Assembly (NCBI GenBank): GCA_927417275.1
Contig: CAKMJV010000006.1
Location: 1 to 64,000, forward strand
Origin: an uncultured Clostridia bacterium
Lineage (GTDB): Bacteria; Bacillota; Clostridia; Peptostreptococcales; Acidaminobacteraceae
Direction of reading: 5' to 3'
Length of the DNA stretch: 64,000 bases
This document shows, in pieces, positions 36,140 through 44,992 of this stretch. The stretch's first letter is position 1; each line of letters begins with the position of its first letter. A program made the position numbers and the translations under genes. Below the pieces are notes generated by a model, which saw nothing but the letters and a program-made list of their open reading frames with translations, was not told the origin of the DNA and did no database searches.

Positions 36140-36643
36140 ATGTTTGAAAAAATCAAAGATTTTCTATATGACATTAGCGATGTGGTCGTTTCGCTTTTGA
36201 TTATAGGTGCAATCTTTTATGCGGTCTCTTGGAAAATTTCAGACACGCTCAGTGTAGATATTAACGAACCTGTTATTATAAATCCCACCGAAGCCACTAC
36301 TTCACCTGCCATCGTGGTTACGCCTGTAAATCCTGACGATCCAGATGCTGGTGAAAATCCTGATGGCGAAACACCGACTGAAGCCACCACAGAAGCGGCA
36401 ACTGAAGCACCTACAGAAGCTGCCGTTCATCTATTAGAAAACTTTACCGTGGAAGAAGGCCAGTTGGGTTACACCATCGGTAAAAACCTAGAAGCAAAAG
36501 GCTTTATCGAAGACACAAATGAATTTGTTAAACGGTTAATTGAAATGGGATATGACAGCAAACTCCGTGCAGGTACTTTTAAAATCAGCAAGTCCGATCA
36601 CCTAGACACCATTATAAGAGTGCTTGCTGGCGAGAGACGATAA
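36140..36643 (+). CDS. Membrane-anchored YceG/MltG-like LysM-type domain protein
   Basis: A 167-residue bitopic membrane protein. One transmembrane helix (about 14-34) is followed by a Pro/Thr/Glu-rich extracellular linker (about 45-98, repeats of TEAT/TEAP) and a folded C-terminus (about 100-167) that matches the LysM-like subdomain of the lytic transglycosylase MltG/YceG (IGKNLEAKGFIEDTNEF, LRAGTFKI). The catalytic part of MltG is absent, so it is probably a non-enzymatic peptidoglycan or protein binder. RBS GGAGG at 7-8 nt. A terminator follows directly. Confidence 0.8.
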   Translation: MFEKIKDFLYDISDVVVSLLIIGAIFYAVSWKISDTLSVDINEPVIINPTEATTSPAIVVTPVNPDDPDAGENPDGETPTEATTEAATEAPTEAAVHLLENFTVEEGQLGYTIGKNLEAKGFIEDTNEFVKRLIEMGYDSKLRAGTFKISKSDHLDTIIRVLAGERR

Positions 36644-36650
36644 AATGAAT

Positions 36651-36701
36651 AACGAGAAATTTTCAGCCTTATATGTGTTGAAAATTTCTCGTTTTTTTTT
36701 A
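36651..36701 (+). terminator. Terminator of the YceG-domain gene
   Basis: AACGAGAAATTTTCA/TGAAAATTTCTCGTT, a 15-bp perfect stem (36651-36665, 36679-36693), then nine T residues. It also separates the convergent rsuA-like gene. Confidence 0.92.
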
Positions 36702-37442
36702 TACTTTCGGTTCGTAAACACCCCGCGTAAGTGCTTCAAACTCCACTTCCGACAGTTCCTTCATCTCCCCGAGCGCCAACGCCGGGTCCAGTTCAAGTGC
36801 ATTCATCTTCACGCGTTTAAGATATGTCACTGGTTTTTCCACCGCCTCAAACATCCGCTTCACCTGATGAAACTTGCCCTCGTGTATGGTGAGCAGCACA
36901 TTGCTCACACCATCTGCCACAGACTGAACCACCAAATCCGACGGCCTACAAGCATACCCGTCATCAAGTGTGATCCCCGCCGTAAAAGCCTCTACATCCG
37001 CCTGCCCAACAACGCCATCCACCTGTGCAAAATACACTTTTGGCACATGCTTTTTCGGTGCAAGCAGTTCATGCGTCAACTCCCCATCGTTGGTGAGAAT
37101 CAGTAGACCTTCTGTATCGATATCAAGTCGCCCCACAGGAAACACATCATAATGTGCATACGCCTCATCCACCAAATCCACCACCGTCTTATGACGTTTA
37201 TCGCCCGTTGCCGAAATAACCCCTTGCGGTTTATTCAGCATCAAATAAATATGCTTTTTATAAATCACCGGCACGCCCTTATAGAGAATTTCATCCACTT
37301 CTGGATCCACTTTTTCCTTACCCGTGCGCAGCGTTTCGCCATTTACCTTGATATAGCCGTATCTTAATGCATCCTTCATCTCACTTCGAGACCCTTTGCC
37401 CATATTTGAAAGCAGTTTATCTAATCTAATTTTCTCGCCCAT
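36699..37442 (-). CDS. RsuA-family pseudouridine synthase
   Basis: S4 domain (about 5-65) plus synthase domain, 247 residues. The catalytic motif is GRLDIDTEGLLILTNDG (catalytic Asp in GRLD), and YLMLNKPQGVISATGD is characteristic of the RsuA group, which makes pseudouridine 516 in 16S rRNA. RluB-type activity on 23S rRNA is the alternative. It is 12 nt downstream of the RsmF-like methyltransferase gene, so two rRNA-modifying enzymes share a transcript. Confidence 0.92.
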   Translation of the reverse strand: MGEKIRLDKLLSNMGKGSRSEMKDALRYGYIKVNGETLRTGKEKVDPEVDEILYKGVPVIYKKHIYLMLNKPQGVISATGDKRHKTVVDLVDEAYAHYDVFPVGRLDIDTEGLLILTNDGELTHELLAPKKHVPKVYFAQVDGVVGQADVEAFTAGITLDDGYACRPSDLVVQSVADGVSNVLLTIHEGKFHQVKRMFEAVEKPVTYLKRVKMNALELDPALALGEMKELSEVEFEALTRGVYEPKV

Positions 37443-37454
37443 AACCTCTCACCT

Positions 37455-38771
37455 CTACAACATCCTCCAAGACGGAGGGTATAAATTTTTTAAAGTGCCC
37501 TTTGAAATCTTCGCAAACCCCAGCGGATACCCGTCTGTACAAACGAGATGCAGCCCCTCAGTGACCACATCCACATGGATCGTCTCACCTTTTAGATATT
37601 TCATCGTATTTAAATCCTCTGCGCTTAAATCCAGCACAGGTGAAAAATCTTCTTTCTTTAAATAGAGTGCCAATGCTTGACTCGGTGAAAATCGCCCTTT
37701 CTTTATTTCCCCCAGTAAAAGCCCTTCTCTCACAACATGTAGCCCTTTGGTGGGCACTTGATACACGGGTCTCAAAAAGACACGTTCTTTTTCCATGGCA
37801 AAATGTCCCGTCAATGGCTGTTTTAAATGCGCTGCCATAAATGCCGCCACGGATTCAGGCGGTTCATTGTGTGCATAACGCATCTTTTCAGTTACGCCCT
37901 CTGACGCTTTTTCAAGTGCACCGATAAAATGACCTTCACCGCGGTGCATATGCGGCCAAATATGCGCAGTGTTTTCAAAGCACTGAACGCCTTCGAGCGT
38001 GATGGCATGCGGTTTAAATACTGGATATTCAGTCGTCATATAAGCCATTTGCACTTCATTTTCGACCTCAGCAAACGTACAGGTGGAATAAACAACTTCT
38101 GTCTTTGCACCCGATAATCCGGGTACAGTATCTAAAATTTCGCGCTGAATCTTATGGCAGACGTCAGGTCCATACACTTCCCATGATTTAACCGCCCTCT
38201 CGTCCTTTCTAAACATGCCTTCACCCGAACAAGGTGCATCTATGAGGATGGCGTCAAAAACGGGTCCTATGACCTTTTCAATCTGCTGAGGCTGATCGTT
38301 TAAAATCAGTATATTTCTTAGGCCAAACCGCTCGGCATTTCTAAGTATGGCTTTGACGCGGTTTTCATGGATGTCGTTGCTTACGAGAAGCCCTTCATCA
38401 TTAATGAAATTTGATATTTGCATGGATTTACCACCTGGTGCAGCGCATAAATCCAGACAAAAATCGCCCGCTTTAGGCCGAAGCACATTTACAGGGGACA
38501 TCGCAGAAGGTTCTTGGATGTAATACAGTCCCGCCTGAAAATAAGGGTGTTTGGAAATCGCCGCTTCAGAGTCACAATAAAACCCATCTGTGGTCCACGG
38601 CACAGGTTCTAGTGCAAAGGGAAAAATCGCCTTAAATGTCTCAGGCGCTATTTTATTTGTATTTACTTTTATACTCACATGATGGGGCTGCTGATAGCTT
38701 TCGATAAAGGCATCAAATGCATCCCCTAATGATTCTTTCATACGTTCGAGAAATGGTGCTGGGAGTTTCAT
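37455..38771 (-). CDS. RsmF-like 16S rRNA (cytosine-C5)-methyltransferase
   Basis: NOL1/NOP2/Sun-family m5C methyltransferase of 438 residues. SAM motif I is DLCAAPGGKSMQI, the first conserved cysteine lies in DAPCSGEGMF and the catalytic one in YSTCTFAEVENE. A C-terminal PUA-like/RsmF domain (last 100 residues) supports RsmF/YebU over RsmB. The frame is open to 38855 but the upstream residues are cysteine-rich non-conserved sequence; the ATG at 38771 has GGAGG at 7 nt. It is followed by the rsuA-like gene. Confidence 0.92.
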   Translation of the reverse strand: MKLPAPFLERMKESLGDAFDAFIESYQQPHHVSIKVNTNKIAPETFKAIFPFALEPVPWTTDGFYCDSEAAISKHPYFQAGLYYIQEPSAMSPVNVLRPKAGDFCLDLCAAPGGKSMQISNFINDEGLLVSNDIHENRVKAILRNAERFGLRNILILNDQPQQIEKVIGPVFDAILIDAPCSGEGMFRKDERAVKSWEVYGPDVCHKIQREILDTVPGLSGAKTEVVYSTCTFAEVENEVQMAYMTTEYPVFKPHAITLEGVQCFENTAHIWPHMHRGEGHFIGALEKASEGVTEKMRYAHNEPPESVAAFMAAHLKQPLTGHFAMEKERVFLRPVYQVPTKGLHVVREGLLLGEIKKGRFSPSQALALYLKKEDFSPVLDLSAEDLNTMKYLKGETIHVDVVTEGLHLVCTDGYPLGFAKISKGTLKNLYPPSWRML

Positions 38772-38912
38772 TGCATCGCCTCCAAAACAATCTTTTTCTA
38801 TTTCTACTGGTAAATTTGAATGACATGTTTTATAATAACATATATAGCAGGGCATTGTTAAGAAATAGTATTTAGATTTGCACTTAATCCATATATAAAA
38901 GGAGTGATTTGA

Positions 38913-39848
38913 GTGCCATTAGTAACGACAAAAGAGATGTTTAAAAAAGCCTATGAAGGTGGCTATGCGGTTGGCGCGTTCAACGTTAACAACATGGAAA
39001 TTATCCAAGGGATCGTCAAAGCAGCTGCTGAGACAAAATCACCTATTATTCTTCAAGTATCTGCAGGTGCTAGAAAGTATGCAAGTCCAGTTTACCTAAA
39101 AAAATTGGTAGAGGCTGCATTAATCGAACATCCAGAGCTTGATATCGCACTTCACCTAGATCATGGTGAAGATTTCGAAATTTGTAAAGCTTGTATCGAT
39201 GATGGTTTTACTTCTGTTATGGTAGATGGTTCACATCTTTCATACGAAGAAAACATCGAACTTACAAAAAAAGTGGTTGAGTACGCACACGCAAGAGGCG
39301 TTGTGGTTGAAGCTGAACTTGGCAGACTTGCTGGTATCGAAGATGCGGTTAACGTATCTGCTGAAGATGCTACGTATACAGACCCTGATCAAGCAGTAGA
39401 CTTCGTTACGAAAACAGGTTGTGATTCACTTGCAATCGCCATCGGAACGAGCCATGGTGCTTACAAATTCGCTGCTGATTCTGATCCTAAACTCGACATG
39501 GAAAGACTTAAGAAAATCTCTAGTCTTTTACCAGGCTTCCCACTTGTTCTTCACGGCGCATCTTCAGTTATCCCTGAATATGTAGAAATGTGTAACGAGT
39601 ACGGTGGTAAACTTGTCGATGCAAAAGGATGTCCGGAAGATCAGTTAAGAGATTCTGCGAGACTTGGTATCTGCAAAATCAACATCGATTCAGACTTAAG
39701 ATTGGCTTTAACAGGAACGATTCGTAAGCAATTTGCTTTAGATCCTGGTAACTTCGATCCAAGAAAATATTTTGCGCCTGCTAGAGAAGCTATCTACGGA
39801 ATGGTTAAACACAAAATCGTTAACGTTCTTGGTAGCAATCAAAAATAA
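38913..39848 (+). CDS. fba: Class II fructose-1,6-bisphosphate aldolase
   Basis: Zinc-dependent glycolytic/gluconeogenic aldolase of 311 residues. The zinc and catalytic residues are in HLDHGED (D83, H84), EAELGRLAG, GTSHGAYKF and LHGASSV; the NIDSDLR motif binds substrate phosphate. The start is GTG with AAAGGAG at 9 nt. Codon use is biased toward highly expressed codons compared with its neighbours. It is monocistronic on the plus strand and ends in a terminator. Confidence 0.96.
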   Translation: MPLVTTKEMFKKAYEGGYAVGAFNVNNMEIIQGIVKAAAETKSPIILQVSAGARKYASPVYLKKLVEAALIEHPELDIALHLDHGEDFEICKACIDDGFTSVMVDGSHLSYEENIELTKKVVEYAHARGVVVEAELGRLAGIEDAVNVSAEDATYTDPDQAVDFVTKTGCDSLAIAIGTSHGAYKFAADSDPKLDMERLKKISSLLPGFPLVLHGASSVIPEYVEMCNEYGGKLVDAKGCPEDQLRDSARLGICKINIDSDLRLALTGTIRKQFALDPGNFDPRKYFAPAREAIYGMVKHKIVNVLGSNQK

Positions 39849-39867
39849 TTAAATAAAAAATGCTGAT

Positions 39868-39902
39868 AAAAGGACCTTTGATTTCAAAGGTCCTTTTGTT
39901 TT
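39868..39902. terminator. Bidirectional terminator after the aldolase gene
   Basis: AAAAGGACCTTTGA/TCAAAGGTCCTTTT stem (39868-39881, 39884-39897) followed by GTTTTG on the plus strand and by TTTTATC...TTTTTTA on the minus strand; shared by the convergent aldolase and lipoprotein genes. Confidence 0.88.
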
Positions 39903-39922
39903 GTCTTATGTTCCTATTTATT

Positions 39923-40588
39923 TCACTGCAAAATACCAGTGTAACCTTCGTAATGTGCTACAAGTTCGAAAGTAACTGAATCGATAAATGCACGATGGTT
40001 ATTATAGTACTCTATTTGTTCACTATCGATAACATCGAGGCTAAGATTGACTTCCTGTATGATTGAATACGCATCGTCTTGATACATAACAACATCAAAG
40101 TTTTCAACATCTTGCGTATCTTTTACTTTATATGTTATCAGCCAGGCTCTGTAGCCATCATATTCAAAATATAAATGGACTTGACGTGTGTCAAGCGATT
40201 CATAAAAGACAAATCCCTCCGGCACTGAGTCGCTGTTTACAGAAATATTCATAGAAGGCATAAAGCGCATCGGGGAAGTTTGATACGTGAGCCCTTCATC
40301 ATCTCGATTTTCATGAAGTAAAAGCATGCGTTCAGATTTAATGATTAAACTCAAATAATCTACCAACGCACGCACCTCCTTGACGGAAGCGTTTGTCGAT
40401 CTCACGGTGCTATCTAGTTCTTTTTCAAGTGTTTCAATTCTTACATTCAACTCACGAATAGTTTCTTCAGAGACATTACTTTCATCGATTATCTCGCTGT
40501 TTGTTGCATCTTCATCAGATGGATCAACTGCACAACTCATTAGAAAAAATGTCATAATAATGGTCATTAGTAAAGCGATCTTCTTCAT
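39923..40588 (-). CDS. Lipoprotein with coiled coil, unknown function
   Basis: A 221-residue lipoprotein with lipobox FLMSC (Cys19). An acidic stretch (about 20-40) is followed by a short coiled coil (about 40-75, VRIETLEKELDSTVRS) and a mixed alpha/beta C-terminal region rich in aromatic residues. No known domain. RBS GGGGAGGG at 4-5 nt. It lies 21 nt downstream of a 59-residue membrane protein gene, and both may be cotranscribed. It belongs to a 5-kb cluster of cell-surface proteins of unknown role. Confidence 0.7.
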   Translation of the reverse strand: MKKIALLMTIIMTFFLMSCAVDPSDEDATNSEIIDESNVSEETIRELNVRIETLEKELDSTVRSTNASVKEVRALVDYLSLIIKSERMLLLHENRDDEGLTYQTSPMRFMPSMNISVNSDSVPEGFVFYESLDTRQVHLYFEYDGYRAWLITYKVKDTQDVENFDVVMYQDDAYSIIQEVNLSLDVIDSEQIEYYNNHRAFIDSVTFELVAHYEGYTGILQ

Positions 40589-40609
40589 AGACCCTCCCCT
40601 AGAGTTTAA

Positions 40610-40789
40610 TTACAATTTCACAAGAACTTTTCCTGCTAAAATACAAAACAATACTAAGATTAGTAGTATGAAATAACTTCCATTAATATAGATTTTACCA
40701 ATAAGTATACCCATGAAAAAGAAAAGTGGTATTATAACTAATAATTTCAGTATAATTTTCAACCCGTTCTTATTACTAAACAATATCAT
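40610..40789 (-). CDS. Small two-helix membrane protein (59 residues)
   Basis: A short gene not usually reported by size-limited gene finders. The product has a basic N-terminus, a hydrophobic helix at about 11-31 (IILKLLVIIPLFFFMGIL) and a second at about 38-52, with a short loop containing KIYINGS. The ribosome site AAAGGAG lies 5-6 nt before the ATG and the frame ends in TAA 21 nt before the next lipoprotein gene, so it is plausibly translated and cotranscribed with it. Size and topology fit holins, small stress peptides or transporter subunits, but none can be named. Confidence 0.6.
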   Translation of the reverse strand: MILFSNKNGLKIILKLLVIIPLFFFMGILIGKIYINGSYFILLILVLFCILAGKVLVKL

Positions 40790-41103
40790 CTAATCTCCTT
40801 TTATACATACAGTTGATGTCATCTATTGATTCATCGTACAAAATTTGTCTACAATCATATTTAAAACTATTTTTTGAATATAACATTTTATAATATTATA
40901 AAATTAAACTTTACACAAAATTCTTGACAGGTCCAACGAATGAGTAGGTGAAAATGTGACACGTGTTAACGAAATTGAATGTATTTTTATTCGCTGTTGG
41001 TGCGTATTAAGCAGGTAGAAACAGTAATTCAGAGATTGACTTAGAAGATATATCAAGTCCAAAGCACATCAAGTGATGAAAACCATTGATGATTCTAGAC
41101 AGT
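40790..41103. other. Non-coding gap in the lipoprotein cluster
   Basis: A/T-rich stretch of 314 nt. It contains a perfect 18-bp A/T palindrome at 40886-40903, an ACACGTGT palindrome near 40962, and short dyads but no clear gene or terminator. The region presumably carries the promoter of the 59-residue protein gene; no consensus promoter is convincing. Confidence 0.5.
40886..40903. repeat. Perfect 18-bp A/T palindrome
   Basis: TTTTATAATATTATAAAA reads identically on both strands. It lies 97 nt upstream of the 59-residue protein gene and contains -10-like hexamers on both strands. Chance is not excluded in such A/T-rich DNA. Confidence 0.45.
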
Positions 41104-41487
41104 TTAATAATCAAGAGTGCCTGAAAAATATGCCCCATCTGAAGAACGAAAGTATGAATATGGTATTGAATATGGAACGTCTGAAACATTTAAGAATAAT
41201 TCACCTCTGATTCCGGTCACAAACATTGTCATATTAACAGGTAAAGCGACTAAATCACTTTCTTTTTCTTCTAAAACTAAGACCCCCTCTTGAACGGATT
41301 CAATAATATTTGGAAAAGTCGTATTCTGATTTGTTTCTGGATTCATTAGGTATTCTATCTTACTTTTTAGTAATGAAGCGGAATCAAGCAGATTTTGATT
41401 AAGACTTATCTCTTGGGTATTTACTGAGAATGATGGGTTAACCAAGAGCGCAACCATGAAAGCTACCATACACATTTTTTTTTTCAT
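41104..41487 (-). CDS. Small secreted protein, unknown function
   Basis: A 127-residue protein with a cleavable signal peptide (about 1-21, ending NPSFS) and no lipobox cysteine, so it is probably released or wall-associated. The mature part is acidic, with a helical first half and a hydrophobic beta-like second half (VNMTMFVTGIRGEL, NVSDVPYSIPYSYF). No known domain. The frame is open to 41529, but the ATG at 41487 follows AAGGAGG at 8-9 nt. It lies 42 nt after the stop of the next upstream lipoprotein gene. Confidence 0.62.
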   Translation of the reverse strand: MKKKMCMVAFMVALLVNPSFSVNTQEISLNQNLLDSASLLKSKIEYLMNPETNQNTTFPNIIESVQEGVLVLEEKESDLVALPVNMTMFVTGIRGELFLNVSDVPYSIPYSYFRSSDGAYFSGTLDY

Positions 41488-41529
41488 ATTATTACCTCCT
41501 TGTATGAATGGACGATTGGTTGCATCCAT

Positions 41530-42126
41530 TTAATTGCCCAAAAATTGCCTATATGTGATTAAATATGCGTCGTCAATTTTACTCACTACATAATATTGTC
41601 CATTTCCACCGTAGTTCGCATAAGCCACTTTTTCTATAAAAGTTTGATCGGTGTTGGCATAGTTAAAGGCGATAAAAATTATTTTGCTTTCATCGTGCGC
41701 AGTAAACGCTGTTTCTAGGTCTTCTGGAATATACGTTTCATCCTCTTTCAGCGCTTCATAAGTGTCATATGTTTTTATATAATCAATCGAAATTTCTTTT
41801 GCGCCATATCCGGCTTCATAAGACTTTATGGCATTTGATAGGACACCTTCGCTAAACTTTTCATAAAACAAATCGTTTATCTGTTCATAGTTACCACTTA
41901 TTTTGATCGCCATACTGTCTATTACCACTTGTTCAAAGGCGGATTCAACGTTTGTTGTTACATGAAATTTACGCGTGTTTTGTGTACGATTTATTTCTGC
42001 CGTAGCTTCAGTTGGCTCTTTTGTGACGCTCGTGGATTCTGTCGGTAAGTTATCAGGTTCCTTATTATCCGATTGACACGAGGTGAGCAATAATAGGATT
42101 AGCATTAAAAGTGCGCCTTTTCTCAT
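41530..42126 (-). CDS. Lipoprotein, unknown function
   Basis: A 198-residue lipoprotein with lipobox LLTSC (Cys17), a Thr/Glu-rich linker (about 25-45, PTESTSVTKEPTEAT) and a compact C-terminal domain with an N-terminal helical part and a beta-like end (YYVVSKIDDAYLITYRQF). The shape recalls NTF2-like domains seen in clostridial lipoproteins, but that is a guess. It starts 1 nt after the stop of the 879-residue lipoprotein gene and is coupled to it. Confidence 0.72.
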   Translation of the reverse strand: MRKGALLMLILLLLTSCQSDNKEPDNLPTESTSVTKEPTEATAEINRTQNTRKFHVTTNVESAFEQVVIDSMAIKISGNYEQINDLFYEKFSEGVLSNAIKSYEAGYGAKEISIDYIKTYDTYEALKEDETYIPEDLETAFTAHDESKIIFIAFNYANTDQTFIEKVAYANYGGNGQYYVVSKIDDAYLITYRQFLGN

Positions 42127-42127
42127 C

Positions 42128-44767
42128 TTATTGCCACCTCACTTTTTCTACGAAGATGCGATGATCGTCCAGATAATAGACAAACACTTCCGTCTCATCA
42201 TAGTATATTTTGGTTTGATCATTTTCAAGTTCGATTACGTGGTATTCTGAGTGCTTTAAATCGTAAAAGTACAATCCATCCTTGTTATTAAAAACGATCC
42301 GATTTCCTTCGTAAACTTGTGAGTGTAGAATATCATTGCCCGATTCTATACCCTTTATAATATGAATATCTTCTAAATGCCCATCCATTTCACTTTTTAT
42401 GATGCCTGAGTTCTCGATTGGCATGTCATAGTTGTACATGGAAGTTAAAAACAAGTTCTCCATACGATTCACATGTAAATAGATCTCATCTGTGGTGATC
42501 ACTTCAAACTGAGTTTCATCGTTAATAGCGTTAAACAGGTAAAGATTATTTTGATTACTTACTTCGAGACGTTCATAATTTGGCGTTACAGTTTCTATGA
42601 TAACTTCTTTGTCTTGATATTGTCCCGTTAATCCAAAATAGACTATTTTTTCTCCGATGATCTCACCCGTTTTATTTTGCAAATAACTGCTTCTGAAACT
42701 ATTTACATACGCCATTTCATCAATAGAATAGGCACAAAAATCGCTCCAAAACTTATCAAAAACATTTACGGATTGCACATACTTGTCATATGAGAAATAA
42801 AAATTAACATCATCTACTGCAAATAATGGCAAAGAAATCGTCTGATCAGAATAAAGAGACTTGCCTTCATCTAAGAAATCATATCTGAAAATTTCAAAAT
42901 ACATCTGATCCGCTTCAAAAAGATAGACGACATAAAGTACATCTTGCTTTAGATAAACATTTCTTTCTAGAAAGTGATCTTCACCACGTGAAGAGACAAC
43001 AGATGCATCGTTTAAGTTGTATTTAACAAAGTCTTCATTTGAACTGAAAAATGCAAAATCGTTATTCATGCCGACTAAAATAGCATCCGCATCTAAGCCG
43101 ATGCTTTCGAAATCAGGTAAATCATACTGCTTTACTTCAGTAATGATTAAATCCTCATTTTCTTTAAAATCGTTTGTCGTATCGCCTTGGCTTGTATGCT
43201 TCTTTAGAATGAAACTCAACATTATAAGGGTATGTTCTTTATAACTGCGGTTTGAAAGTTGCTTGCTTTCATAGGTGTTTAGATCGATTGTATAGAGCCG
43301 TCCATCTTCTTTGCCCATGGTTATGAGGGTGGGGTTCGGTTGATACCGAAATTCTGTGATATATTGCATAGGCTGTTCACTTATTTTGAGTGGTTTTTGC
43401 ATGGTGAGATTATAGGTGTAAAAGCCTGGTTCTGATGTTTGGGCATTTTGGTTATGGGCAGCAGAAGCATTGAAATAACAGGTATCTAAGCCCTCACTAA
43501 AATCGGTAATGGACTGCACGTTATCCACTTCAAATAAGGCTTCGGAAAAGTGACTTTCTGCAGAGGTTTGATGGTCATTAGCCTGATAGTCTTCATAATC
43601 AGGTGTGTATGCTTCGTCCGATTTAAGCGTTATATAAAAGCCAGCAACTTCAAAGGCATGATCTAACAAAATGGTGATGTCAAATCCAGCGGCTTCATAG
43701 GGGATCGAGTAAAGGCCCCATAATTCAGAACCTTCCTCATTATATAGTTCAAAGGGTGGCAGTATCGCTTCAAGTTCCTTTAACGTCATCCCCACTTTGA
43801 GCCCAGCGATTTCAGAATCACCAGAATACAACACGGTAACGATAGGGTAGAAGTTTGTTTTATTCTCCTCTTCTTCAAACCCTCCCATATGCATTTTCAG
43901 GTCATCATAGACCAACATATAGCCTAATGTCCACTTAATTTGACTGGGGCGTCCAAGTTTCTCAAAGACCACCGAACTGCTGTCGCCTATTTTAAATGCG
44001 TTTAGTCGTTTATCGGTTGTTATTTCAGAAAAACTCGGAATTTCCTTATTATCGTATCCCTCTAAATGCGTAATTTCCTTGCCCTCAAAGTCGTAAGCTT
44101 TATCATGATATGACGAAGATGTATCTGAAGCAAATGTTGCAGTGTTTAAATCAAAGGTTGTATATCTAAAAGTCTCATTATGCACGGCAACCGTATCCGT
44201 CTGTGGTGTTGATTTGATGGTATTTGCTTCATGATTGATTTTATAAGTTTTATAAGACTCTAATGTGCTAAGCGATGTAACCCAGTAAAGTCTTTTATAC
44301 TCATAGATGGCGTGATCGTCTTCATAACGCACTTTTAAACGCTTATAATAGTTCTTCGAAGAAACATTTTTTTCTTTTGCAACCAGGTGTAGACTTCCCA
44401 TTTGTTCAAACTTTGCAGGTTCAAAAACACCTTCATAAGTGCCTGCTTTGGGTTCAATATCCTCAAGTTTAAGCACTACCAACTCATAGAACACATCGTT
44501 TGTATAAACTTGCATGTCATGATCACCAAATGCATAAGGTGGTGGGTAATCTGATGGGGCAAGTGTTTTTAATGCGATGACGCTTTGTTGTCCTTCCTCA
44601 TAGGTGAAATAGTAGACCGGTTCTGTTTGTACTTCTGATGTGATGGCAACTTCAGTGGTTTCCATTGCTTCAGTTTCATTATTTGCAGGTGTGCAAGCGG
44701 TCAGATTAAGTGCGGAAAAAAGGCATAGTAATAGGATGATATTTTGATAAAAGGTATTTGATTTCAT
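42128..44767 (-). CDS. Very large lipoprotein, unknown function
   Basis: An 879-residue lipoprotein: lipobox LTAC (Cys25), a short Thr/Glu linker, then more than 800 extracellular residues. Three parts can be seen. Residues 45-240 are beta-rich. Residues 260-390 contain two copies of a motif like that in BamE/SmpA or YjgB-type modules (FKIGDSSSVVFEKLGRPSQI and VGMTLKELEAILPPFELYN). Residues 460-879 look like a beta-propeller made of irregular, aromatic blades. No catalytic signature. The downstream 198-residue lipoprotein is coupled to it. A role in sensing or binding at the cell surface is possible. Confidence 0.7.
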   Translation of the reverse strand: MKSNTFYQNIILLLCLFSALNLTACTPANNETEAMETTEVAITSEVQTEPVYYFTYEEGQQSVIALKTLAPSDYPPPYAFGDHDMQVYTNDVFYELVVLKLEDIEPKAGTYEGVFEPAKFEQMGSLHLVAKEKNVSSKNYYKRLKVRYEDDHAIYEYKRLYWVTSLSTLESYKTYKINHEANTIKSTPQTDTVAVHNETFRYTTFDLNTATFASDTSSSYHDKAYDFEGKEITHLEGYDNKEIPSFSEITTDKRLNAFKIGDSSSVVFEKLGRPSQIKWTLGYMLVYDDLKMHMGGFEEEENKTNFYPIVTVLYSGDSEIAGLKVGMTLKELEAILPPFELYNEEGSELWGLYSIPYEAAGFDITILLDHAFEVAGFYITLKSDEAYTPDYEDYQANDHQTSAESHFSEALFEVDNVQSITDFSEGLDTCYFNASAAHNQNAQTSEPGFYTYNLTMQKPLKISEQPMQYITEFRYQPNPTLITMGKEDGRLYTIDLNTYESKQLSNRSYKEHTLIMLSFILKKHTSQGDTTNDFKENEDLIITEVKQYDLPDFESIGLDADAILVGMNNDFAFFSSNEDFVKYNLNDASVVSSRGEDHFLERNVYLKQDVLYVVYLFEADQMYFEIFRYDFLDEGKSLYSDQTISLPLFAVDDVNFYFSYDKYVQSVNVFDKFWSDFCAYSIDEMAYVNSFRSSYLQNKTGEIIGEKIVYFGLTGQYQDKEVIIETVTPNYERLEVSNQNNLYLFNAINDETQFEVITTDEIYLHVNRMENLFLTSMYNYDMPIENSGIIKSEMDGHLEDIHIIKGIESGNDILHSQVYEGNRIVFNNKDGLYFYDLKHSEYHVIELENDQTKIYYDETEVFVYYLDDHRIFVEKVRWQ

Positions 44768-44992
44768 ATGAATATCCTTTCAGAAGCATTTTCCTTCTTG
44801 TGTATGAGTCATGCGGCATCATACCTACAACCTATCACAAATGAAAAATATGTAAATGCTATTTGCACAATCTGCTGAAATTGCCACATAATCTGCAGGA
44901 TTTTTGAGACAATTGGGTATAATGCCATATATGTGATAGAATGGTTGTATACAATCTATTTGAAACACAAACGGTTATGAAGGAGAAATGAT

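Noticed and set aside
36624..37106. 160-codon open frame on the plus strand
   Set aside because: It overlaps the well-supported RsuA-family gene entirely and begins inside the preceding gene and terminator; its residues are typical of an antisense frame.
38800..38912. Promoter of the aldolase gene (TATAAT near 38830)
   Set aside because: A -10 box is present but no acceptable -35 hexamer at 16-18 nt; too weak to call.
41007..41189. 60-codon open frame on the minus strand
   Set aside because: It overlaps the secreted-protein gene in another frame, has no ribosome site and low-complexity composition.
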